Positions 18,130-26,690 of a stretch of 64,000 nucleotides of DNA are shown one piece after another; the stretch's first letter is position 1, and each line of letters starts with the position of its first letter. The notes below the pieces were generated by a model. The model searched no databases. It saw nothing but the letters and a program-made list of their open reading frames with translations, and was not told the DNA's origin. A program made the position numbers and the translations under genes. This stretch comes from Dictyobacter formicarum (lineage in GTDB: Bacteria > Chloroflexota > Ktedonobacteria > Ktedonobacterales > Ktedonobacteraceae). Where the stretch lies: NCBI RefSeq assembly GCF_016587435.1, contig NZ_BNJJ01000019.1:114222-178221 (forward strand), in the 5' to 3' direction.

Positions 18130-18435
18130 AATGAAATGAAAACCTCCTCGTGATTATCGATTATCAATTATCTATAATCATCATTAACGTCAGAACATAT
18201 TCAAGCCAGGAGAATAGATCTCTTTTTATGATACCACAAAACGAGGGAGAATGGGCAGTAAGCTGTACATTGAGAGCGCTTTACCGTCTGGTGTCTTATG
18301 TAAGACTTCTACGTTTTTCTTCTCTATAGATTGCTCTTTCTGAGTCGGTTCTAGAATCCGTAGCGCTTCTGAAGGGCGTTTATGTGATTAATAGAATGTT
18401 AAGCCTGGCCAAAGAGCGTGTAAAGCGGCTGGAGG

Positions 18436-18441
18436 TATACT
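18436..18441 (+). promoter_or_regulatory. -10 box of the candidate structured RNA
   Basis: TATACT at 18436-18441. Transcription would start near 18448, precisely where the long paired region described below begins. The -35 region is not clear. Confidence 0.35.
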
Positions 18442-18447
18442 GTCTTC

Positions 18448-18632
18448 AGTGGTGAGCGATGAGCAATGGGGTGCCAATCAGTTCTGTTGGGCGAAACTCC
18501 GGATATGGAGATGAGGCGGGATACTGGAATTGCGTTGTTGAGCTACGCTCCAGGCGTTCTGTTTCTTCCGCGCTTCGTCCCGGTGACGTTGTAGGTTTGC
18601 TCCAGACAATCGTTGGTCGTTGCTCCCACAGA
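18448..18632 (+). ncRNA. Candidate 6S-like structured RNA
   Basis: In a gene-free stretch the first about 25 bases (starting CAGTGGTGAGCGATGAGC) pair over a long irregular helix with the last about 25 (GTTGGTCGTTGCTCCCACAG). Pairs include GTGG with CCAC (18449-18452 with 18626-18629), GAGC with GCTC, and further A-U/G-U pairs inwards. An inner helix (GGG..AAAC with GTTT..TCC) and local hairpins (CTCCggatatGGAG, GAGCtacGCTC) follow. A rod of about 185 nt with paired ends behind a -10 box is the architecture of 6S RNA. Primary sequence does not identify it, so the family name is tentative. Confidence 0.4.
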
Positions 18633-18705
18633 AAATGATAACAACCTCAGGTGGCAACATTGTCTGGCGATGTTACTGCTTGAATCCTTGTCTCCCCCCA
18701 CCAAA

Positions 18706-18757
18706 CGGAGAAGAGATGAGCACGATGTATTGGCGTGCTCATCTCTTCTCCGTTTTT
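18706..18757 (+). terminator. Very strong intrinsic terminator
   Basis: Arms 18706-18724 (CGGAGAAGAGATGAGCACG) and 18734-18752 are perfect 19-bp complements with a 9-nt loop, followed by TTTTT. It points in the + direction and ends whatever transcript leaves the 18.44-18.70 kb region. No + strand gene ends nearby, which supports an RNA gene upstream. Confidence 0.85.
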
Positions 18758-18784
18758 ACCCTCTTTATGGTCCTGGCTCATAGG

Positions 18785-18925
18785 TGCCCCATAGGCTCGG
18801 AGCTGGCCTCCGATTGGTTCCTGCTCGGCACGTTCCTTTCACACGTGACGTTCGCCTATATTCGCCTATAAAGGAACGTTTTCGTGGGCGAAGGAGAAAT
18901 CGGAGGCCAGCTCCGAACCTATGTT
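18785..18925. repeat. Dispersed palindromic repeat, inverted pair
   Basis: GGCTCGGAGCTGGCCTCCGA (about 18796-18815) and its inverted partner TCGGAGGCCAGCTCCGAACC (about 18899-18918) flank about 80 bases that hold smaller inverted motifs (GGAACG/CGTTCC, CGCCTATA). The right copy overlaps the last codon of the Clp ATPase gene: on the minus strand its TAGG supplies the TAG stop. Confidence 0.7.
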
Positions 18926-20715
18926 TGGGCTTCTACCTGCGCGTCTACCGGCACTTCGATCCTGGTGATCGGTTCGCGGATATCTATCTCCAGCTTGCCA
19001 TCTACTGTACTGACATGCACTTCTCCGTTTTGGGGAATATTGGCAAGCAAGATACGCAGGCTCAATGGGACGGTTAATAGCCGCTCGATGATGCGGCGCA
19101 GTGGACGCGCCCCCTGGGTCTGGCTGAAGCCTTCCTTACAGAGCAGGTCGATCGCGCTATCATCGGCATGCAGGACTAATCCTTGCTCCAGTAGCCGTAC
19201 CGCTAGTTCGTTGATTTGTAGACGCGTAATAGCGTGTGTTTGCTCCTGGTTGAGCGGGTGGAAGATTACGACATCATCGATACGGTTGAGGAACTCTGGC
19301 CGGAAGGTTTCTCGTAAGCGTTCCATCAGTCGATCGCGCTGCATCTCTTCCGCCGTCCCTTTAATGCTGGCACGGAAGCCGCTGGGCATCGAGCGCCCAA
19401 GCATGTCCGTTCCGACATTTGAGGTCATGATCCAGATGGCGTGTTGCGCGTCTACAGTGTGCCCCTGGGCGTCTGTCAGGCGACCAGCATCAAAGACCTG
19501 TAGGAACAGATCAAAGACTTCTGGATGGGCCTTTTCCAACTCATCGAGCAGGACCACGCAGTGCGGGCGTCGGCGTAGCTTGCCCGTCAATTGTCCTTCT
19601 TGATCATACCCTACATATCCTGGTGGGGCACCAATCATACGCGAGACTGAGTGTTTCTCCATATACTCTGACATGTCGACGCGGATCAAGTGTTCGTCGG
19701 AACCAAAGACCTCGGCGGCAAGGGCCCGTGCTAGCTCTGTTTTACCAACGCCAGTTGGCCCCAGGAACATAAACACACCGGCGGGACGATTGCGCGGCTT
19801 GAGTCCCGCTCGTGCCACCTGGATCGCCTGAGCCACGCGTTTGACCGCCTCATCCTGACCGATCACGCGCGATTTGAGGCGTGATTCCAGGCTGAGCAGG
19901 CGGTCGCGTTCTTCTCGGCCTGGCGCCCGTACGGGAATGCCGGTGCGAGAAGAGATGATCTCCGCGATCATCGCCGCGGTAATCACTGGCTGGGCACCAA
20001 TTTCATCCAGGTCATCCTGCTCTTGCGATTCATCTTCTATGGAGAAGACACGCGCCTGTGAACAGGCTTCATCCAGCACGCTACAGGCTTTATCTGGCAG
20101 GCGCAGGTTGGGTAAGTATTGCACCGACAGGTTTACCGCTGCCTGTAAGGCTTCATCAGTGATTGAAGCATGGTGATGCTCCTCATAAAGGTCGCGCATT
20201 CCTTGCAGAATCACCAGCGCATCCTCGGGCGAAGGTTCTTCGATCAGGATTGGCCGCAGGCGGCGCTCCATGGCTGCATCTTTTTCTATCAGGCGATATT
20301 CCTGAGGCGTGGTGGCTCCGATACAGCGCAGGCGACCTCCCGCTAGTGCGGGTTTGAGGATGCCTGCGGCGTCGATACTGCCGTCAGCCGCACGGCCGGT
20401 CCCTATCAAGAGATGCATCTCATCGATGAAAAGGATGATGTTGCCGCTGGTTTCGGCCTCTTCTAACACTTTCAGCAGGCGCTCTTCAAATTCTCCACGG
20501 TATTTTGTGCCCGCTACCAGCGAACTGGCGGATAGCTCGATCAGGCGTTTGCCGCGTAGCTCAGGTGGCACCTTGCCGTCAACGATACGTTGGGCCAGGC
20601 CGGTCACGATCGTTGTTTTACCGACTCCCGAGTCGCCGATAAGAATAGGGTTATTGCGATCCTTGAGCATCAAGGTCTGCATTAATTGCCGGATCTCTTT
20701 TTCGCGACCAATCAA
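18919..20715 (-). CDS. Clp/Hsp100 AAA+ ATPase (3' part of a split CHAT-Clp gene)
   Basis: 598 aa with two AAA+ modules. D1 has Walker A GDSGVGKT (about 27-34), Walker B LFIDE and GATTPQEY. D2 has Walker A GPTGVGKT (about 319-326), Walker B VVLLDELEKAHP and sensor MTSNVGTD, then the small D2 subdomain. There is no long coiled-coil middle domain, so it is closer to ClpA than ClpB/ClpC. Where ClpP-binding ATPases have a [LIV]GF-type loop it has SGF, so ClpP docking is uncertain. The frame opens with TTG (IGREKEIRQL), which overlaps the TGA of the upstream CHAT-ClpN gene by 4 bases. The preceding residues of that gene complete a normal Clp sequence, so both are probably one gene with a frame change. 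Confidence 0.88.
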   Translation of the reverse strand: MIGREKEIRQLMQTLMLKDRNNPILIGDSGVGKTTIVTGLAQRIVDGKVPPELRGKRLIELSASSLVAGTKYRGEFEERLLKVLEEAETSGNIILFIDEMHLLIGTGRAADGSIDAAGILKPALAGGRLRCIGATTPQEYRLIEKDAAMERRLRPILIEEPSPEDALVILQGMRDLYEEHHHASITDEALQAAVNLSVQYLPNLRLPDKACSVLDEACSQARVFSIEDESQEQDDLDEIGAQPVITAAMIAEIISSRTGIPVRAPGREERDRLLSLESRLKSRVIGQDEAVKRVAQAIQVARAGLKPRNRPAGVFMFLGPTGVGKTELARALAAEVFGSDEHLIRVDMSEYMEKHSVSRMIGAPPGYVGYDQEGQLTGKLRRRPHCVVLLDELEKAHPEVFDLFLQVFDAGRLTDAQGHTVDAQHAIWIMTSNVGTDMLGRSMPSGFRASIKGTAEEMQRDRLMERLRETFRPEFLNRIDDVVIFHPLNQEQTHAITRLQINELAVRLLEQGLVLHADDSAIDLLCKEGFSQTQGARPLRRIIERLLTVPLSLRILLANIPQNGEVHVSTVDGKLEIDIREPITRIEVPVDAQVEAQT

Positions 20716-22520
20716 GGGGGCAGTTGTTTGTTGCTGGCCTGTTTTGTCAGGTCGCGCCCTAGTTTTTCCAGTGCCGAATTGCTGCCTTTGGCTATAACCT
20801 CGGGATTGATCGCCCCTGGTATCTCATCGGGGGAACGATCGGGGTTGGCGGTGGCCGATGGGACCAGTTCGAGCAGAGCATGGGCGTTGCTGGCGAGGAT
20901 CATCTCGATTAACTGGTTGGGATTGATACCTAGTTTGGTGAGCAGTTCGTGCGTTACACCATCGCCTTCGCTCAAGACCGCCTGGGCGATGGCTCGCTCA
21001 TCTACTGAAGGGGAGCCCGCATTAATGGCATTGCTTTCGGCCGTTTGTAAGATCTCTTTACAGCGTCGGGTGGGAAGGATAGGCGTATCGCTGGTGGCCT
21101 TACCCGAGCCCAGAGCCAGGCGAATGACATCGCGCACCTGTTTGGGTGAGAACCCCAGATTGCGCAGGGCATCCTGTGTGCAGCCCCCATCCAGTTTGGT
21201 TAAAGCAATAAATAGGTGTGGCGTTCCCAGATAATCTTTATGCATGCGGCGCGCCTCGCCCAGCGCGAACTCCAGCACCGCTTTCATAAAGCGGCGATCA
21301 GGTGAGTTGCCTGAGGATAGCAACGGCGACATCAATTGACTATCATCGAACGGATCAATATGCTGCTCAAACTGCCGTTCTTTATTTGAGAGCGTACTCA
21401 CCACCAGACGTTGGGTTGGGTCTCCATACAGAACAAATGATAACCAGGAGGTATCGTCGCTATAGTGCTGGGCCATTGCGATACGCGCCCGGCGCATGGC
21501 CTCTCCGAGTGCTACGCCATCGGCGATGTCCTGGTAGAAGAGCATCATAAACTCGCGCGCTTTGCTGGCAGGAATCGGCCAGCGTTGTACTACCACGGCT
21601 CCAGCACCGGCTGACAAAATGGAGCCGGCCAGTTGTTCCATCTGCTCGTCGCGATCCAATACATTACCTTGTGTGCCCGTGACATTGCGATTGGTGCGCT
21701 CTTCTTCGTGATAACTGAGAAACACCAATGGATGTTTGGGGAGTCCCTGCAAGAGTTGCTCCAGAGCTACTTTATCTAGTTGTGAGTTACCGGCCAGCGC
21801 CAGGGCTGGCTCATTATTTGCGGCATTAACAGGTAGAGGACCGGCATAATGCAATACATGTGGCGCTTCTGAACTGATGCGTACCCGCATTTCTAGCTGG
21901 TTGGCCTGCTGACGATAGAGAATGATGCGCGTGACCGACTCTGGTAAGCTGGTACAGAGTGAGGCCACCTCTTCTTCGGCAGCCGGACGTTCACTGGTTG
22001 GATTTACCAAAAAGAGCACCGACAGTCCCTGAGTATCGCGTTTATTGGCCTTGGTGCGGGTCATACGATCGAGGCTGGCGCCGCGTTGAGTATGCTCACG
22101 ATCCTGGAGCAATAGACGTCCAACGCTGAGTGCCTGGCAGATATAGCGCTTGGATTTGGTGCTGTTATCATACAGTAACTCCCAGGGAATATCAGGGGTA
22201 TTTGTGCTGATAAGTAGCGCCGAGTCGAGTCGGCGTAACGTTTCCTGGAGAGGAACCGGGAGTAATGAGTCGAAAAGAAAGCGGCCTAATGTAAGTAATG
22301 CCTCATTGGTGGGCCCAGACTTTTGAGACTGCGATTGGCGACGTACCTCGCTATGTTGACCGGTCTGATTGATTGTTTGTAAAGCGCGTCGTAAGCGTTC
22401 ACGTAGTTCAGGCGTGAGGTCCGTGCTATACTCCTGGCCGACTGGGCCATCGGGAAGATCAAGACGAAACCGGTAGTTTGCTTCAGTACGTATGATGCTT
22501 AATAGGGCTGGTTGTTCCAT
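20712..22520 (-). CDS. CHAT-like domain fused to Clp N-domain (5' part of split gene)
   Basis: 602 aa. Residues about 70-365 follow the CHAT caspase-like fold (IPWELLYD, HVLHYAGPLP, PLVFLSY, AGAGAVVVQRWPIPASKAREFMMLFYQ, LGEAMRRARIAM). The catalytic His of the usual GHG is replaced (GPL) and the Cys of LSAC is replaced (LSYH), so peptidase activity is unlikely. Residues about 405-530 form a Clp_N double repeat (HKDYLGTPHLFIAL, ISVDERAIAQAVL-like). The end, ALEKLGRDLTKQASNKQLPP, is the usual Clp sequence directly before the VIGR of the first ATPase domain, which then starts in the -1 frame. ATG 22520 has no strong RBS visible. Confidence 0.8.
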   Translation of the reverse strand: MEQPALLSIIRTEANYRFRLDLPDGPVGQEYSTDLTPELRERLRRALQTINQTGQHSEVRRQSQSQKSGPTNEALLTLGRFLFDSLLPVPLQETLRRLDSALLISTNTPDIPWELLYDNSTKSKRYICQALSVGRLLLQDREHTQRGASLDRMTRTKANKRDTQGLSVLFLVNPTSERPAAEEEVASLCTSLPESVTRIILYRQQANQLEMRVRISSEAPHVLHYAGPLPVNAANNEPALALAGNSQLDKVALEQLLQGLPKHPLVFLSYHEEERTNRNVTGTQGNVLDRDEQMEQLAGSILSAGAGAVVVQRWPIPASKAREFMMLFYQDIADGVALGEAMRRARIAMAQHYSDDTSWLSFVLYGDPTQRLVVSTLSNKERQFEQHIDPFDDSQLMSPLLSSGNSPDRRFMKAVLEFALGEARRMHKDYLGTPHLFIALTKLDGGCTQDALRNLGFSPKQVRDVIRLALGSGKATSDTPILPTRRCKEILQTAESNAINAGSPSVDERAIAQAVLSEGDGVTHELLTKLGINPNQLIEMILASNAHALLELVPSATANPDRSPDEIPGAINPEVIAKGSNSALEKLGRDLTKQASNKQLPP

Positions 22521-22793
22521 GAATACTTCTCTTCCACAATCTTCCCGTCAATCGTAATATCTACGACTGCTACAAAAACACACACGAGTTCTCGGCAAAA
22601 GCAGTATACGTGTCTTAACCTCTATGTGTCAATAGTTCGGATTATAAGAGATTGTTTTTGCTAGCATCGATATTAGACAGGGCGAGGAAAAAATCTACCC
22701 CCAATTATATCATGTATGTGTGCTTATGGTAATGACTAATACAGCTAGAACAACAAAATAGTATTAATTTTATTTTGTATGCAGTGTTGGTAT

Positions 22794-24980
22794 TTATGCT
22801 CTGGATGGCATGCTGCAACCCTCTCTGGCAGGTAATGGAGGAGGCGTGAAGCGCATATCTTCGCCTCCCATGACGCCTTGAAAGTGCATGCCGGTTGTAT
22901 GCAAGGCTTTACAGCCCTCGGTGGTGGGCTGAATGGTCAGGTCTACCTCTGGCCGCGTGCTGGCCTGGCGTTGTATAAGCAATCTGTAAGGATGGTGTCC
23001 TGCTGGTGGCACGTACCAGGAAAGGGCGACCGTCATATTACAATTTTTAGGAACGATTACCCATCCGCCAAACATGGCACGCCCCGGTTCATCGCTTTCC
23101 ATATTGGTGGGGGGGGCGATGCGATTCATTGGATGCAGTTCAGAGTAGTATGGATCGTTCAATATCCAGGTTGCGAATCCGGACTGCGTCATGTTTGGAG
23201 GGCACATAAGCGTGCCATCGCCATAGATATTATATTGTGGGCAGACAGGATACCCATTTGTACCGCACAAAGCATGCGCATAGCCGGCATCAAAGCCGTT
23301 GCCCCACAGTAATTTGCTGCCAGGCGGGACATAAATGCGCACATAATCTCTATAGGTATCAAAGCCATAGACCGGTCCAATTTGTGTGTAGATCAGCCGT
23401 AGCTTCAATAAATGGGTGGCACCGCCCTGGGCATCGAGCGTCACCGTATCCTGGATATTCGTACGAACATATTGGGAGGCTTTGCTCGTACTGAGGTTGG
23501 CCTGGACCACAAATAATCCGTCGTGCTCGGATGAACGATCGATCTCGCCGCTTGAGCCATAGCTGATCATCAACCGCTGGATCTGGGGATTATTGACGTA
23601 GATTTGGAGATCTCTGGTCTTTAAGGTGTGCAGCATCTCGCCCGACAACAGGATGATCTCATTGAGTGAGGCATGGCGCAAGCGTTCTAGCAAAGCATTC
23701 GACAGGCGTCTGGTAAACAGCTTGCGCGCCTGGTTGCCTGCAATCTGTGGATCCTGGGGTGTTTGTTTGACTTTCTCGATGATGACTTCTTTTAAAATAC
23801 CTTGATTATCTAACTGATAATAATGCAAGCGTTCCTCTAAGTTCTGGGCGGTAATTGTCTCGTTATAGAGTGGGATCGTAATGGGTCCCAGTATTTCGAG
23901 GGCGCTGGTAATCAGCAAAGGGGAAATGAGAATAACCCCATCGATGGTTTTCCTAAATTCATGTCGATAAGCTTTGATGGCCAGGCGTGCCGAAGTGGGG
24001 AAATCTGCTGACAGGTTAGCGTCGCGTAGGCCCCAGTTGGCGATGGGCCACCAGCTGAATGGTTCTGGCGCTTTCATCCCCTGCGCCCGACTGTCGGGAT
24101 TATGCTCTTCGAGCGGCCCGATATCTTTAAGAGTGAAAGGCGCTATGCGACCATGGTCGATGGACAGCTCACCAAACTGACCTGTAAAGCCGCCTGTTGG
24201 CCGCAGCTCTGCCCGATCCATGGTCTGGACCAGGATGGTGCGGGGTTCATTGACACCCAGCAGCCAACCAATGGCGTTGAGTAGGTCAGGCGTCTCTAAT
24301 TGCTCGCTATGCATCTGCATCAGGGTTTGCAGAATAGACGTTAGTTGTTGCTTCTGGCTGCTATTGATTGGCAGGGCTGTCGGAATAACCTGTGTGGCCT
24401 GAGATCGCATATGCGCCATGTGTGGTAACACATAATCCAGACCCTGACGCAATATATCCAGGGTCTGCTGAGTAACGAGCGGCTGCGTATTATGAGCCAA
24501 CTGAGCCCCGTGCAGCGTGGGGAACAACTCGTATGCTGTGCTTAATGCTTTTTGTCCGATGTCTGTGGCATCGATCCCGATACTGCTCAGGGCGCGCAAC
24601 GACTGAATCTGCTGTGGGAATAACCCCAGTCCCAGACTAATGAAAGGATCGTTGTCTAGTTTCTGCTCCAGTCGAAAAAAATCTCTATGGGCTGCCACCA
24701 TTTCCTGTTGCACGGTCTGTGATCTGGCAGTATCCAGCAGGCTGTTCTCCTGCCCTTTCTGGTCGCTAAATAGTGCTTTGATGGTATAGAGATGTTGTAT
24801 GCCACTGTGCGCCCGACTGTAGATTACAAAAGCATCCAGGCTTGCGAGCATTGTCAGACTCAATGGAAAGAGCAACAGGACGACCAATACAATGCGAATT
24901 GGCTGTGAGAGTTGTTGGAAGCATCTCTTGGCCTGCCATACTGCTTGTTGTATCCTCGTTGTCTTCTGCTCTTTAGGCAT
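22794..24980 (-). CDS. DUF4012 membrane-anchored envelope protein
   Basis: 728 aa. A basic cytoplasmic N-terminus, one membrane segment at about residues 28-50 (IRIVLVVLLLFPLSLTMLAS), then a large extracellular region. The DUF4012 core is unmistakable: TMDRAELRPTGGFTGQFGEL, then WPIANWGLRDANLSADFPTSA, PLLITSALEILGPITIPLYNETITAQNLEE. Family members occur in Gram-positive-type envelopes, and biochemical function is not established. Paralog of the 26691-29165 gene, with which it shares about the same order of blocks. Confidence 0.85.
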   Translation of the reverse strand: MPKEQKTTRIQQAVWQAKRCFQQLSQPIRIVLVVLLLFPLSLTMLASLDAFVIYSRAHSGIQHLYTIKALFSDQKGQENSLLDTARSQTVQQEMVAAHRDFFRLEQKLDNDPFISLGLGLFPQQIQSLRALSSIGIDATDIGQKALSTAYELFPTLHGAQLAHNTQPLVTQQTLDILRQGLDYVLPHMAHMRSQATQVIPTALPINSSQKQQLTSILQTLMQMHSEQLETPDLLNAIGWLLGVNEPRTILVQTMDRAELRPTGGFTGQFGELSIDHGRIAPFTLKDIGPLEEHNPDSRAQGMKAPEPFSWWPIANWGLRDANLSADFPTSARLAIKAYRHEFRKTIDGVILISPLLITSALEILGPITIPLYNETITAQNLEERLHYYQLDNQGILKEVIIEKVKQTPQDPQIAGNQARKLFTRRLSNALLERLRHASLNEIILLSGEMLHTLKTRDLQIYVNNPQIQRLMISYGSSGEIDRSSEHDGLFVVQANLSTSKASQYVRTNIQDTVTLDAQGGATHLLKLRLIYTQIGPVYGFDTYRDYVRIYVPPGSKLLWGNGFDAGYAHALCGTNGYPVCPQYNIYGDGTLMCPPNMTQSGFATWILNDPYYSELHPMNRIAPPTNMESDEPGRAMFGGWVIVPKNCNMTVALSWYVPPAGHHPYRLLIQRQASTRPEVDLTIQPTTEGCKALHTTGMHFQGVMGGEDMRFTPPPLPAREGCSMPSRA

Positions 24981-25167
24981 ACGCTCACCCCTGAAGGACG
25001 ATATGGTTGGCCGGGATCTGCAATGAAGCTCATCTATTATGACTTTATTCTATACTCCACAACGTTTGCTAGCTGCATTTTGACGAGGATGCTTGTGTGT
25101 TGTTGACGCGCCTGTTATCGGCCCAACGTCTGTTTCCGGCGCTTTGCAGAAGGATGGAGAGGCATAC

Positions 25168-25200
25168 AAAAAAGGCCATCCACGGTGAGGTGGGATGGCC
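25168..25200 (-). terminator. Intrinsic terminator after the DUF4097 gene
   Basis: On the minus strand GGCCATCC (25200-25193) pairs with GGATGGCC (25181-25174) over an 11-nt loop, followed by six T (25173-25168). It lies 17 bases after the stop of the DUF4097 gene. Confidence 0.85.
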
Positions 25201-25217
25201 TGTATTCGCTGAAGCTC

Positions 25218-26483
25218 TTAATATCCGCGCTGGATTGTGATGCGGCCGCTGCCGGTTTTGACGACCAGTTGTGCCCGTGGACCATTTCCCACTTCATTGG
25301 GACCAAATTCATTGTGGACTCCGCCAGAGCCGGTTGTGGCATTGAGGTTAAAGGCCGATTCTGCAGGCAGCACGAGGTTGATAGAGCCGCTGCCTGTGCG
25401 TAGCTGATAGTTGCCCAGTGGGTCCAGCGCACCAACAAAACTTATCGAGCCACTGCCTGTTTTAAGGGAAGAGCTACCGTTGAAGATGCTCTGCCCGATC
25501 TCGATCTCGCCACTGCCCGTTTTCAGCTCTACCTGCCCGGTCAGGTCAGCGCCCACGATGGTTCCGCTGCCTGTTTTGAGTGCCATATTGCCCTGCACAT
25601 GGTTGGCGTGGATGCTACCACTCCCTGTACGCATCTCGATTCTGCCCACCAGATTATCCGCATTGACCGATCCGCTGCCAGTAACGGCCGCCAGTTGTCC
25701 CTGTAGCGTATTGACTGAAATGGCACCACTGCCTGTCCGCAGCTTGATGTCGCCCTCTACATCCTGCACATGCATGTTGCCTGAACCATTTTTGATCTGT
25801 AAATCACAATTACGGGGTACCGTAATTTCCAGGTTGATACTTCTAAAGCCAAATTGCCATGGCTCCCAGTGTAACTCACTGCCAACTGTGATGCGATCGC
25901 CTTGCTGATCATAATGAAGCGGTACGCTATCCGCCGTGGCCCATGGGCCGCTGATACGCTTGGTTGGAGTGACAGTGATCTCGTGCTGTTCTCCCCTGCG
26001 TACAGAGATGGTGCCAGCGATATTGTTGACGATAAGTTGAGCGTGTTCTTGAACCGGGAATGTCTCGACAGGCATTGGGATAGTAATGACGCGCCAGTTG
26101 CTAGCTACCAGGGCGGCGCCTGCCAGAACTATCAATACTAACGCCGTCCAGATCAGCCAGCCTCCTATGATATGGATCGTATTGCCAATGATAATGCCGA
26201 TAAAGAGTATGGCCAGGATTGATAAGATACCTCCCATGCCGCGCCGTTCAGGTTGAGGACGCAGTTTTTCGCCTTCCGCCTCGCGAAACCAGCTATCATC
26301 CTGTGTATACGCGCTCGCATAACCATCCTCATAGCGGCGCTCTTGATAGGTATAGGGAGGTATGGATGATAGTGGCGATGGCTGCTCACGTGGATCGGTA
26401 TTTGTTACACGTTCAGTGGCAGGAGTCTGCCCTTGTTCCTGCCTTTGCTCCTGATTATAATAATCGCCTTCCTGGCTCTGCAT
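25218..26483 (-). CDS. DUF4097 beta-helix family membrane protein
   Basis: 421 aa from ATG 26483, which has AAGGAG 9 bases upstream. Gln/Glu-rich N-terminus, two hydrophobic segments at about 95-155 (LSILAILFIGIIIGNTIHIIGGWLIWTALVLIVLAGAALVAS). The C-terminal half consists of about nine repeats of the type [IL]KTGSGSI or MRTGSGSIH, spaced about 20 residues, as in DUF4097 putative adhesins that form a right-handed beta-helix. Located between two DUF4012 genes on the same strand, so probably part of the same envelope set. A terminator follows, separating it from the second DUF4012 gene. Confidence 0.85.
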   Translation of the reverse strand: MQSQEGDYYNQEQRQEQGQTPATERVTNTDPREQPSPLSSIPPYTYQERRYEDGYASAYTQDDSWFREAEGEKLRPQPERRGMGGILSILAILFIGIIIGNTIHIIGGWLIWTALVLIVLAGAALVASNWRVITIPMPVETFPVQEHAQLIVNNIAGTISVRRGEQHEITVTPTKRISGPWATADSVPLHYDQQGDRITVGSELHWEPWQFGFRSINLEITVPRNCDLQIKNGSGNMHVQDVEGDIKLRTGSGAISVNTLQGQLAAVTGSGSVNADNLVGRIEMRTGSGSIHANHVQGNMALKTGSGTIVGADLTGQVELKTGSGEIEIGQSIFNGSSSLKTGSGSISFVGALDPLGNYQLRTGSGSINLVLPAESAFNLNATTGSGGVHNEFGPNEVGNGPRAQLVVKTGSGRITIQRGY

Positions 26484-26574
26484 GCTCTGATTCTCCTTGA
26501 AAACGTAATCGTGGCATATGTATAGCTCTAAAATAGAGATACGTTTCACCAATAAAAAAGTTCACGAAGAGCTT

Positions 26575-26675
26575 CCCCGTTCGCACTGCCGGGGACATCG
26601 GAGGCAAGCTCCGAACCGATGGGAGTATTTACGTGCGTCGAGGGAAAATCGGAGGCAAGCTTCGAACCTATTATG
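26575..26675. repeat. Two direct copies of the dispersed palindromic repeat
   Basis: ATCGGAGGCAAGCTCCGAAC (about 26599-26618) and ATCGGAGGCAAGCTTCGAAC (about 26650-26669) lie in the same orientation about 50 bases apart, 20 bases after the stop of the minus-strand DUF4012 gene. Same family as the copies at 18.8 and 62.6 kb. Confidence 0.7.
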
Positions 26676-26690
26676 GGTTATCGTATACGT

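Noticed and set aside
18478..18660. 60-codon minus-strand frame in the candidate RNA region
   Set aside because: No RBS, no coding bias, and the sequence is better explained by the RNA fold.
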